Below, in pieces: positions 12,541 to 23,749 of a DNA stretch of 64,000 nucleotides. The stretch is from Anas platyrhynchos (Eukaryota > Chordata > Aves > Anseriformes > Anatidae), in assembly GCF_047663525.1 (NCBI RefSeq), contig NC_092588.1, positions 84,689,501 through 84,753,500 on the forward strand. Reading direction: 5' to 3'. The notes under the pieces were generated by a model, which was not told the origin of the DNA, did not search any database, and worked only from the letters and a program-made list of their open reading frames with translations. Both the position numbers and the translations under genes were made by a program. The stretch's first letter is position 1, and every line of letters starts with the position of its first letter.

Positions 12541-13174
12541 TTAAGGGTAAGCAATGATAGAAGGGAATGCTCCATTCAAATGAACAATTACAGACAGCTT
12601 TATGTTGACTTTTGGAGATAGTGCACATACTTGTTGGACAGTAGAGGGAGAGGCTAAGGCATATAATTAGACAAATTGTTGGTGGCAGAGAGTCACCCAG
12701 CAGAAAAATTTTAGTTCACACCTGTGCAGTCATTTATAAGAAGATTTCCCATCTAAAGTCAATAGGAGGTCTCAGCCCACCAGGGATTCAGAACAAACTC
12801 ATAGTAGGAAAGAGAAGAGACAGGAAGTCAAGTGTCTGTTGTTTGCTCACCAGGAAAAACTTCAGGGCAAGGAAGATCAATACAACTGGAGAGCCGGCAA
12901 TAAGAGGAGGATGAATCAATTATTTCTCAGACTCTTCTTCTCCAAAAGAAGAGAGAGAAAGCAAATGTCTAAATTTTTTGTCCCAAGGATTGTTTTATTT
13001 TTTATTTTTTATTTTTATTGTAGGTTGGGGTTTTAGTTGTTGTTGTTGTTTTATTTCTTTCTGGCAAATATCAAGTGTGTAAATAGGTATTTTATTGATA
13101 CTTAAGCTAAGACTGGCAGAATTTTCAGAGGTCTTATTATTTCTGAAGCCTTTTAATCCACATCTTATTCTCTT

Positions 13175-13203
13175 TATTTTTTTTATTATTATTATTATTT
13201 TTA
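13175..13203. repeat. T-rich / (TTA)n microsatellite
   Basis: A T run followed by about five TTA units. Confidence 0.88.
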
Positions 13204-14905
13204 TCAAAACCAGCTCAATGTAAAAAATCAAATCACATTTTCTTTTCCCAAATGTAACTTAAGCCCTGGGGTTCTTTCAAGATCATTAAACATAGATAAA
13301 TAAATAAACACATGTATAGTTAGACAGACTTATTCACTACATTAAAATAAACTTTGGTATGCTTTCCTAACACATCTTCAACACCTACCACAGGTAGGCA
13401 TCCTATATGTGTGTTTGTATATACATATGTATATACAGACTTTTTACTCTGTCTCTCTCGTGTGTATGTAGGTAAAGAGAAAGAAAGATTTCTGATAGCC
13501 TTTGGTTATTTGAACTACCTACTAGAGGTACAAAATGTTAGTAAAATTAGCATGTTTTGAAAACTTGTCAACCATATTGACTGAAAGAAAAATCTGTTTT
13601 CAGTGAGGATTAGAACTACAAGCTGCTATTAACATCCTCTAACTTTGGCACATAGATTTGCTCAGTAATCAGTAGGAAAAGGTAGATATATACTCTACAA
13701 ATGCCTGTTTTTCTTGATTGTTGATAGGGGGAGCTTGGCTGACTAGCTTAGGCAAAACACTTAAGTTTGAGATGATATTAGTTCTTTTGCAATTGCATTC
13801 ATCTTGAAAATTGGACTGCATATTTTAAAATTACATATTTATGTATAACATTAGTAGTGATATAGGCAATAGAACATGCTGTATTATGAGTTAAAAAATA
13901 ATAGTTTTCCTGTCCTTTTGTTTATGCATTATCTCTACAACTGTAAACTCACATTTTATGTTATGTACTACTTATAACCATTTGTTGCTTAAGGAAAATA
14001 GAGGAAGAAAAATAAACCGTAGACAAAAGGAGTAACAACAAAGAAAGAGGTGGTGTAAAAGTACTTCAAAATCTTCAGTTATGAAGTAAAGAGCCTTACA
14101 ATTAATTAAAAATATTATTTAAACATAATGAGTATAATACATCTATGATACTTTATCAGTAAAAGAAACAATAGAAGTTATTGAACATGCCTTTACTAAT
14201 GTACAAATCAGTAAGCAGCAGTGGAGTAAAATAATTTTTATAGAAGACAGTTTGGTTACCTTGTTAGGAGCAATTAACTGCTCCTCTCTATCTCCCCTGT
14301 TACAGAGTCAACTTAAGGTTGATTTATGCAGATGAATTGAATGTTGTGCTAAGTGTTGTGCTAAGCATGTTTTAAATTATGGCATGTTTTACTCTAATTT
14401 TATTGAATTTCACTATTTCTAAATAGATCGATATTTTATACAGACTTAATGTACCCTATATTCTATTTCTCTTTTTTTACTTAAAATATTATGTGGATAT
14501 CTCTTTCTTATGTGTCATAAATATGCATTGTTATATTTGTGCATTGATTTCCTTTGTGAAAACTCACCATTTAAGAAAATATTCTGATAGTTAAATGGTA
14601 ACTTTTAAAATCAAATGTGCATACAAATTCTGCTTTTCTCAAAAGACAGGTTTATCTCCATTTTCCTTTCATGACTACATCTGGCTTTCTGTCCACACTC
14701 TAAGTAGGGAATCATCTGAAGCCATGCCTCTTTTGTGAAGTACCTGTTGAAGCTGGTATGTTTCTTTAACTGTGCTCCTCAAGTTGTCATGTCCCAGCTC
14801 ACGTATTTTTCTGGAAAAGTAAGAGGACAAACATTTCATGTGAAGTATCTTGCAAACAGGATGTATGAAACCAGGAAACTACATTGGGCTGTTACCCCTC
14901 TGATT

Positions 14906-14977
14906 TCTCCTCCCTTCCTCCCTCCCTTCCTTCCTCCCTCCCTTCCTTCCTCCCTCCTTTCCTCCTTCCTTCTTCTT
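14906..14977. repeat. Polypyrimidine (CCTT/CCTCC)n tract
   Basis: About 72 bp made of C and T only, with a repeating pattern of CTCCCTTCCTTC-type units. On the other strand it is polypurine, with potential for triplex (H-DNA) folding. Confidence 0.9.
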
Positions 14978-17900
14978 AACATTGATTAACTGTTAACTAA
15001 ATTCTCCATGTGTAAGAAACTCTAAGTTTCTTCAACTCATGGAGCATTTATAATTTGGAGTATTAATAAATATGTTAATAATACATTTAAATTAGGGGAT
15101 CTGGACAGAACAAAATTTTCCTCAATAGTGCTACTGCTTCTCCACATCAGTCATCATATTTTCACTCAAGGGAATTCCTAATACAGTAAAAGGCAGTTCA
15201 GTACCTATCTCCAAATCAGGCTGGTAAGGTTTATCAGCAGGAAATAAATAAAGTATACAGAAGTAAAGTTTAATTGATGATAAATGTGATTTAACAATGT
15301 GGTAGCACAGAAAATGTTGCCCCAATTGCTGCATTCTGCTGTTTGCTGTTGTTGTTGCTGTTTTTTTCCTTAGTCTGTCTTATTTCCTTCTTTAAACAGT
15401 TTGTTTTAAAGCTCTAGCAATACAAGAAAATAAAGAAATAAATAAATAACCCTTCAAGCTTACAATAAGACGGTAATACTGATTATTGCTTCTTGAATAT
15501 TACCTCATGATTTCAGATACTCATTTCAAGCATTTTATCTTAAAGCCATTTGATTCTCTGTGGCATGTTGATGAATTACAAAAGCTGACATTCTTCATTA
15601 GAAGTCCAACAAAACCTTGAATTTCAGAGGCCTTTCATTTGCTTGGAAGGAAAAAATACCATAACAATTTTATTTATTAAAGGTACAAACAAACATAATG
15701 TACCAATTTTGTGTTACTGTGTATTGGGAGTAGCTGTACGGAATAAAAGTAGGGTTCAAATTGATAGAAGATCACAAAATGTTCCGCTGCCATACTGTGC
15801 CGAGTTTTACTGAGCACTCTGCCATACTGTCAATTTTTAATGTATATGATTGTCATTAAGGAAAATAGAATTATTCCCAAAATAGTTTCTAACTAGAAAG
15901 TCTTTTTAAACAACTGAAGTCTGCTTTTTTTCTTTGTTTGTGTGTTTTTTTTTCTTTTGTCTTCTCTCATAGAGAAATGTCTGCTAGTCTGTCTTTTGCA
16001 TTAATAATAATACAACTAGAATACATTGAAATAAAACACTGTAAATACTTTTTTTTTCCTCGTTATTTTTAAGACAACAGGTAGAGTTTGCTACTTCAAC
16101 AGAAAAAAAAAATCAAGTTAGACACTTCTACCTCTTTAGGGAAAAGAAGAAGAAAACAGATACATGAATTCATAGATGACAGTAAAATATCCATTTGTCC
16201 AATTACCAGCAGACTATAGACTCATACTGGAATTTGGAACATGCTTACTCATACTTTTGTAACAATGTGAGTTTCAGAATTAGAAACTAATTCTGTTCAA
16301 AAGTTGTGTTTGACATAAAGAACTTCATCACTGAAATAGTTATGAAGTAGTTTTAATCACATGTAATTCATTTAGAATCCTTGCATCATAAATGTTTTGG
16401 AGCTGAGAAAAAACTATTGGCTGCTGTCAAATTTTAACTTATCTGCCCTGAATTTCACTATTACATTTCTTGCTATTCAATTTCAATATTTTATATGCAG
16501 GCCTGGTGGCAGAAAAACATCTCCCTCATCTTTAGGATGCCAGGCAACTTTAAGGACATTGAGAACAGCAATATCTAACAGAGGGATGGGAAGCAAGAGG
16601 AAAGAGCTGGCACATCACATAATTGTGTATTTGGGGTAGGTTGTGGGCTAGGTGCTTTCATTTCTTGATAGACATGTCGGTTTGCAAAAAGAAAAATGTC
16701 ACAGAAAGGGGGAGGAGATCATCATGCAGAGAAAGTTTGAAGTCTTAATAATATAAAGAAATTGGTTAACTAAGTCTAAAAGCTTTGTGGTGGACCAACT
16801 GCTCTTATCTAGTACACTCATTTGCAAGTGCAAAATGTAAAAAGAGTTAATCAAAAAGAAAAGGGGTGTTGGGGGTCTTCCTTTAACACTCTGCATGAAG
16901 TAAACAAGAAACAGTTGTTAAAAGGTTTTCTGTGATCTGAGAGGTGGAAAAATCCGTTTAACAGCTTTATGTATATATAAGGGATATAGAAGTCCTCAGT
17001 GTTACTTATATTTTGTAAACAACTAGAAGAGTATAAACTATTGAAAGATTGAATTAATTAGGAATAAAAGCTAACAGAGAAAGGAGGAGTGAGGAACAGC
17101 AAGGGCAGCTAAGAGAGTGGGATTATTGTGGGACTGGCTAGTGAAGTACAGCAGGAATAAAGAATTAAAATATTTTAAATGTTACAAAAGACATAATCGG
17201 AAACAACTTGAACTGTGCCTACGTTGTCTACAGTAAATCAAAGAGTGAGTGAAGAAGAGATTGCAAAAAGGCAGGAAAGCCAGCTGCATGAGCAGTTTCC
17301 TCATCAGAGTGGAAGTCCACAAATATTTATGATTTAGTAATTCAATCTTAACCTGTTTATTCTCTTTATATTTTTAGTTTCTTTACTAAAATTTGTTTGT
17401 GAGTAAGGACTATTACTTCTATGAGCACAAGAAAGTTCAGTCCAATTTTGCCTGGATGTGTTTTGTTAGTGACTCCTTAAATTTGACCCTGGCCTATATT
17501 CCTGCCAAACAGCTTCTGCTAGATGTTTACAAATAAATATCCGTATATCTGATGGCATAGATTGCTTCCATATTTTCTTGCTGAAAAATATGGTAGTTGG
17601 CCATAAAGCATAGCAAAAAGAAAATAACTTTCAAATTTTGTGTAATATTGAACACATCAAAGTTATTCTAGCATCTTCAAATTATCCATTACATTCTGGA
17701 TGCAAATGAATACATGTAGCTCTTTTCAATTTCACTGGAGCTTGACTCATTTAAGAAATGAGTATTATCCTGTGTACCAAATTTAGAGGCATTGGTGTAA
17801 TGAATTGAATACTAAACATGCATTGAATCCTGGGAATTTTTGCATGCCAAGTGCCTTTGAAAATAATTTTTGTGTATCTGAAGATGAAAGGTACATTTTT

Positions 17901-18345
17901 AAAAGAAGAAATTGATCTCCTGTCTAAAAATCCTATTCTAATAAAGGGATTAGTGGAATGTCTTGAATAATATAATAAATTATATACTAATCTTGATATT
18001 TATATCCAGTAAAACTCCCTATGTTATTTATTCTGTATGGTTTGAGCTGCTTCTATTTCCCTACTTGACTGCACTGTCACTAACTCACTCTCTGATATTC
18101 AAGGCTTTTGGCCCAAGTCCATTATCCTGTCCATATTCCTCTTTATAATGCAGCACTTTCAGAGGCAGCTATCTGCCAGCATTACTCACATTCATTCTGC
18201 ACAGCACTTTGGCTCGCCATCAGCTGCAGATTAGGTCCCACATGGCTGCTCATTCTAGCCAAACATAGGTGTGGACCATTTGATGATACATAGCACAAGT
18301 CTGATTTTACTGAGATTTTGCACCTTCTCCATGTTGCTTTCTCAT

Positions 18346-18372
18346 ATATTTATTTATTTATTTATTTATTTT
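18346..18372. repeat. (TTTA)n microsatellite
   Basis: About six TTTA units in a row. Confidence 0.9.
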
Positions 18373-18578
18373 CCTCAGAGTAGTTACACAAAGACTAGTG
18401 AAGTTTTTGGACTTTTCTGAGCTTGCACAAATTCAGTTTCACTGTTCTGAGTTAGCACTTGGATTGTCATCACTTCCCTTCAAATTGAAATGTTTGATAT
18501 TGCATTAAACTATGCAACTTTAAAAATTATAGCAGTCCAGCTAGGTGATTTTTCCTGGTGATGTGAATTACAATTATT

Positions 18579-18593
18579 TTATATATATATATA
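18579..18593. repeat. (AT)n short microsatellite
   Basis: About seven AT units. Confidence 0.8.
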
Positions 18594-18787
18594 CTTACTC
18601 ATTTATTTTTAATGCTCATGCCCAAATTTTATGCATTAATTAGTTTATTTTTGAATATTGTTTCAACTGATTCTGTGTCATCTGTGTGTACTTATCCGTG
18701 CATACCTATGCTCACATTCATAGGTTTTACCCTCTAGTACATTGCATAAAGCTGAATTCTGGTAAAAATTCTGGTAAATAACTTTTC

Positions 18788-18880
18788 TTTTTTTTTTTTT
18801 TTAAGAAAAAAAAATATTAGTTTGACTTATTTGTGTACTCTGCATTTTTTTATTTTTTTTTTTTTTTGAGAGAGAGAGAG
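18788..18880. repeat. Poly(T), poly(A) and (GA)n tracts
   Basis: T run at 18788-18802 followed closely by an A run, a second long T run at about 18851-18867, then seven GA units to 18880. Confidence 0.85.
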
Positions 18881-20281
18881 ATCATGAAGGTACTTTTGAA
18901 GCAAAAAATGTTGAAGGATGAAAACATATAGGACAATGAAACTTACAACATAATATGCCATTAAACAAATGTGGCTTTGCCAGGGCTTCTTTGGTAGTGA
19001 AAGTGGTTTAAACATAATGACAGATCTGTATTTCTTTCTGGCACCTTGCCTACTGTTCTAAATTCTAAACACAGAACAGTTCCTATAGATACTTACTCAG
19101 TTTGGAGAATAACACTACCTGAAGGACAATTAAGTTTCTATGTGACAACCAACCCCCTTCTGTTATGTTCAGCAACCAACTCATCCCAAAGGATTTTAAG
19201 CATGAACTGAGCCTCTCGAAGCAAGGGGATACTACAGGATTTCAAGTGGAAGGGGAGGAAATTAATCCCATTAACTGCTCATTTCTGAAGTACCTGAGAT
19301 GTTATCAGTACTTACTGAAAAATCCATTAGAATTCCAGATATAGAGTCCTCCAGATTTGTCTTCTGACACATAAAAGCAAAAAAGTTCCTAGCAGTAGGA
19401 TTTGTTCATTTGTCACTACCATATATATATGGCTTGCATCATATGGCTAATATGATTATCAAGATCATTCTAACACTTAATTGACTGCAGTGTGAAATAG
19501 ACACAATAGGCATGACATCGCATTTCTAGCACCTGCATTGTCTATTTTTATTGATTTAAACACAGTTGGTTTGGTGCTTGCCTTCCACGTGCAGTCCATG
19601 GAAGATGAAAGAATTGCAAGGTGTATAACTGACCACTTATACACAAATGCAGCCTTCTACATCTACCATAGATTCCGTATCCATCTGACTGAGAAATAGG
19701 CAGATGTTGCACATTTCAAATATATAGTCTCTTCCGTTACTTTTAAATTAGTGCCATTTTAGATTTAGGATGAAGTAGATGACTTGTTGCATTCTTTTTG
19801 TCCAATCCCGTTGTAGAATTACAATGAAATCAATAAGCAGTATTAACAAGAGCTAATCCTACAATTTGAGCTCTGCAATGCCAGGTTTTTGTCTTGCAGC
19901 TTAGAAGGCATATGCTTTCCATCCTGCTTTAAAGCTACAGCAATTGAATTGCAGCTACAGTGAATCAATCCATGGTCTTAGGAAGAAAACCTGTTATGGA
20001 AACAAAAGACAGTAGGGATACTGAAGAGTGAGGAGTGCACAATGAAGCTTAGTACGGTTTAATGGCTTTTAAAAATGGTATTGGATGCATTCTGCAATGT
20101 AAAAAGAACAAGGAATATCTGTGTAATTGTCTTGAAATCCAGACTGAAAACTGGTTCTTTCAACTTCTGTCAGCAAAGACTGGGATATCAGAGATCATGA
20201 CTATTACTGAAATATTTTCACTGGCATGATAAACTTGAACTTTGGACCCATCTATGTGAGAACAAAAAATGCAATAGAACA

Positions 20282-20340
20282 GTCTTTTTTTTTTATTTTC
20301 TTTTTTTTTATTATTTTCTTTTTTTTGTTTGTTTAATTTT
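20282..20340. repeat. T-rich low-complexity tract
   Basis: Nearly pure T with isolated A, C and G. Confidence 0.85.
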
Positions 20341-20733
20341 GGTTGTTATTTATTTCCTTGTTCTTTGAATTTCAAAAATATCAGTCACAGTGATGTCACA
20401 ATTATCTTCCTGTACCTTTTGCTATAGATTTCCAATCTCCAAAATGCACAATAATAGAAAATCAATGCATTACAATATCAATTCCCTTAAAATAGTATGA
20501 ATGGATGCAAAAAGTCTTTGTAATTTTTGCATTCCTCTTCTCCTTCACCCTCACAAAAAGGAGAGGAACTTCGGAAAGGAAAAGCTCTTTAAGTTTATTT
20601 TTTTTTTGTACTTGGGGACATGGAAAAATACATTTCCATCTGTCATGCTTGTTTGAAAATCTTCATAAAAGTCATGTTCATTTACACTGAAACCTTTCCA
20701 AAAGAGAACCTCACTTCAAATCCTTCTCTACTT

Positions 20734-20765
20734 AAAAACAAAACAAAACAAAACAAAACAAAACA
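20734..20765. repeat. (AAAAC)n microsatellite
   Basis: About six AAAAC units in a row. Confidence 0.92.
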
Positions 20766-20829
20766 GAAAAACTACATTAATTGATATCCTAAAAGACCGT
20801 ATGCTTTAAATTATCTGATTTTTAAATTA

Positions 20830-20834
20830 ATAAT
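20830..20834. repeat. Target-site duplication, left (ATAAT)
   Basis: The five bases before the LTR are ATAAT, identical to 21428-21432 after it. Five bp is the duplication size expected for ERVL-type integration. Confidence 0.85.
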
Positions 20835-21427
20835 TGTACTGGGTCTGGCTGGAATGTTAACTTTCCCGGCAGCAGCCCATACAGTGCTGTACTCTGCACT
20901 TGAAGTGAAAAGAGAAACATCACCAGGGCAGCTGACCTAAACTAACCAAAGGGATATTCCATATCATATGATGTCACACTCAGCAATAAAAGGTAGAAAC
21001 AGGAAGAAGAGGGGAGGGGTGGGCTCTTGTTGGGAAAACGTCGGTCCTCCTCCCGAACACCGGCTATGTGCGTTGAGGCCCTGCTTCAATTACGTGGTCA
21101 ATCATCGCTCATTTGTGGGAAGTCGAGAGTAATTTCTTTCCTCTGCACTTCCACATAGCCTTCATTTGTTTGTTTTCCTCCTTTTTTCTTTTTTATTTTC
21201 CCTTTCCCCCTCCCTTTTCCCCTTTCCCTTTTTATTTCACTTTAGATAAATTGTTTAGTTCATAATAATCTTCCTTTAATTATTATTATTATTTCCCTTT
21301 AATTAAATTAACCTTATCTCATCCCATGAGTTGTTCTTTGCTTTACTTCTCCCCCTCCCCATCTAAAAGAGGGGGAGTGAGAGAGCGGTTGTGGTGTTTA
21401 GCTGCCCAGCACAGTAAAACCACCACA
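20835..21427 (+). mobile_element. Solo LTR, avian ERVL-like, 593 bp
   Basis: The block begins TGTACTGGGTCTGGCTGG and ends ACCACCACA, so it has the TG...CA ends of a retroviral LTR. It is flanked by a perfect 5-bp duplication (ATAAT at 20830-20834 and 21428-21432). The TGGGTCTGGCTGG start is recognised from abundant avian ERVL-type LTRs. Its 3' end, with GGGGGAGTGAGAGAGCGG followed by TGTGGTG, closely matches that of the LTR at 51306-52316. A TATA-like AATAAAAGG lies at 20985-20993, and a pyrimidine-rich stretch fills 21180-21250. No internal proviral sequence is attached, so the provirus was lost by recombination between its two LTRs. Confidence 0.9.
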
Positions 21428-21432
21428 ATAAT
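21428..21432. repeat. Target-site duplication, right (ATAAT)
   Basis: Exact copy of the five bases at 20830-20834. Confidence 0.85.
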
Positions 21433-22239
21433 CTGTCTCTGTGTTCCTCTATGTTCATTGCTCATAAAACCATCCCTTTTATAAAGACATGAAACAGTAC
21501 AGAAATGCATTTTCAAACTTGTATTAAAATTCAGTATACATGGCTTTTATAACAGGATTTGATTGGCTTATAAAGGTACACAGTGTCTGTGCTTCAGTGG
21601 AAAAAAAAAAAGCTTTTTGGTAATTTAAAGTCTTTCTATCAATGCTTGATAACATTAATATTCTGTAATGAAAATTGATTTTGTTTATGTACAGTCATAA
21701 TGGGTCTGGCTGCATAATTACTATGTGCTGACTGGTAGTTATTAATTAATTATTATATTTTCTTCTATAATTTATTTACCAGAAAAATTCAACTCTGAGG
21801 CAACATCTGTTTTCCAGTGAAGTCCTGCTTTGACTTAATTTTACAGCTGAGCAGGAAGAACACAGAGTTTGAGTAACTTGCCCAAGGTCACCAAGACTAC
21901 AATCGGCCTTGATTAGAGCCAAGTGCAAATTATTTTTCAGTCTCTTGTTCTAGTCAGCAAAGCTGATGTGTTCTTAGTCTTCAACAGATGCTGTTGAAGT
22001 TACCCAGAGAGAACAATCTTGAATCACACTAAACCCTTCCTATACATAGCAGCCAGACAGGCAAAAAGTCTCAGAGGCTTTCCTTAGACTTCTCTGAAAC
22101 CTTTAGTCTGAAAGAAGAGCATTTAAAATGTAAGGAGATAAAGAACTTAAATTTCACATTCCCATTGGCTTTTGTGTGTCTGTGTGTGCGCGTATGAAGA
22201 GGTGTGTGATAATGCTAATGCCTGTGACACAGTGTACTA
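21433..22239. other. Short unique stretch around the MIR-like SINE
   Basis: AT-rich DNA without a gene. It contains the MIR-like element described separately. Confidence 0.5.
21836..21950 (-). mobile_element. MIR-like ancient SINE (CORE-SINE)
   Basis: The plus strand reads TTTTACAGCTGAGCAGGAAG, then ACACAGAGTTTGAGTAACTT, then GCCCAAGGTCACCAAGACTA. This is the reverse complement of the well-known MIR core and 3' region (GTGACCTTGGGCAAGTTACT ... CTGTAAAA). Such elements predate the amniote radiation and survive at low copy number in birds. The tRNA-like head is not clearly preserved. Confidence 0.75.
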
Positions 22240-22465
22240 GAATCAGAATGGTTTGCATTGGAATGGACCTTAAAGACCATCTCATTCTAACACCCCTCCC
22301 CACCCCATCCCACTCCCCCCATGGGCAGGGACACCTCCCAGCAGACCAGCTTGCCCAAAGCCCCATCCAACCTGGCCTCCAACACCTCCAGGGATGGGGC
22401 ATCCACAGCTTCTCTGGGCAACCTGTTGCAGTACCTCATCACCCATGTCATGGTGGACTAAAATC
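22240..22465 (-). mobile_element. CR1 3'-end fragment, classic avian type
   Basis: Read on the minus strand, it contains GGAGGTGTTGGAGGCCAGGT, then TGGATGGGGCTTTGGGCA and GTGTCCCTGCCCATGG, the textbook end of avian CR1 ORF2 and its short 3' UTR, ending in the AAGGTCCATTCCAA-type junction. Only about 225 bp remain. The C-rich stretch at 22293-22320 forms four runs of three or more C, so the element strand could fold as a G-quadruplex. Confidence 0.9.
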
Positions 22466-23749
22466 AATCAGGTGGCTGCAGGTTTAGAGTTGGTACTATC
22501 TAGTCTGCTTCTCTGATGAATGTCCCCACCAATAAGGCAGACATACCTACTATAATACTGGATCAGTTCCTGACACAGCACGGTTTTCAACTAGGTTTGT
22601 TACAATGGACCAAAATCCTTTATTTTTACCTTGATGTGTCAGGCTAAAGATAGTAGAGAATCAGTGGTGTATCCATGAGGAGATTGAATGTTCTGGTTTC
22701 AGCTGTGACAATTCTCATCTGAGGCAAAAATTGGATAGAAGTGGTAATAGCTTGAGCTATTTCTTATATAGTCAACCTTTAGGTCCGAATCTTAATTTGG
22801 AAGATTGTCTCTCTGGTTTTAAGTGTCTCCTGCAAAGACACCTCCTGACTCATCTTGCCAATCAAACATTGCCAGACTCCTTCATTGCAGAACACTCTCC
22901 AAGTGATGTGTTTGCCTGTGGAAGCTGGAGTACACAGATCACGCTGTTCCCCTAACCTGCTTCTGTAAAGGGACAGGTGTGCTGGCTGCACAGACTCCAA
23001 AGGATCAGATTAGGTTAATGGGACAGATTGTGTTGGCTTGCTCTGTGTACATCATTTAAACCCAGCCGATCTGTCTGAAACAGGGAGGTTGGTCTGTGTG
23101 ACTTCTGCACTTCCAGACTTCTACTTTGATCCTCTCCCATTCCTCCTTCTGAAGTTTGTCACCATGAGAACCAGCATGGGAGACTCTTGGGATCAGAATC
23201 AGAATAATTATTAAATATTCTGATTATCTAGTCCTATGAGACAGTAATGTTTTTACAAGGGAAAGGTGCTGAGTTCTGCCAGTACAGTGCAACCTAAAAT
23301 GTCTGTGCAATGCTCAATTGAATTTAGGTGTCTGTAGAGTCTGGTGATTGAGTTAATGGCCTGACTTCTCCTTAAAGACTTAAATTTCATTTCTGCCTAA
23401 GCAGGAATTTCCATTACAGTTTTACCACAAGGCATAGTGTATTTATGTAATAAAAAATACCATGGCATGGTATCTGTATTCTCTCTTCCCACGTGTTTGC
23501 TAAAGAGAGCTTTCTTTTTTTTTCTCATCCTGCTAAAGGAAAGCATATTGTAGAACATACTTTCTTATATACAGAAAGAATATTCTCCCCATTCCCTTCC
23601 TTCTGATGTCTGGAAAGCTATAGCATGTATCACCTCTATTGTCTGATTTTAATATTCTCAGAGCACCAGGCAACCATTTGTATGTATGTAGTGATTTGAA
23701 AATCAGGTATGGAGGCTTTATAAATATATATATATATACACGTATATAT
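22466..23749. other. Unique DNA, no gene recognised
   Basis: No dispersed repeat or gene is recognised. The 74- and 73-codon frames around 22731-23000 lie on opposite strands over each other and carry no motif. An (AT)n stretch at 23720-23749 abuts the next CR1. Confidence 0.5.
23720..23749. repeat. (AT)n microsatellite at a CR1 3' end
   Basis: AT units interrupted by CACG, directly next to the CR1 terminus at 23750. Confidence 0.85.

Larger units (their letters stand above)
12541..20829. other. Unique AT-rich DNA with scattered simple repeats
   Basis: No gene, RNA gene or dispersed repeat was recognised over about 8.3 kb. Simple repeats inside are listed separately. Open frames here are under 90 codons and look random or low-complexity (for example 14735-14989 reads through a pyrimidine tract). 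Confidence 0.45.
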
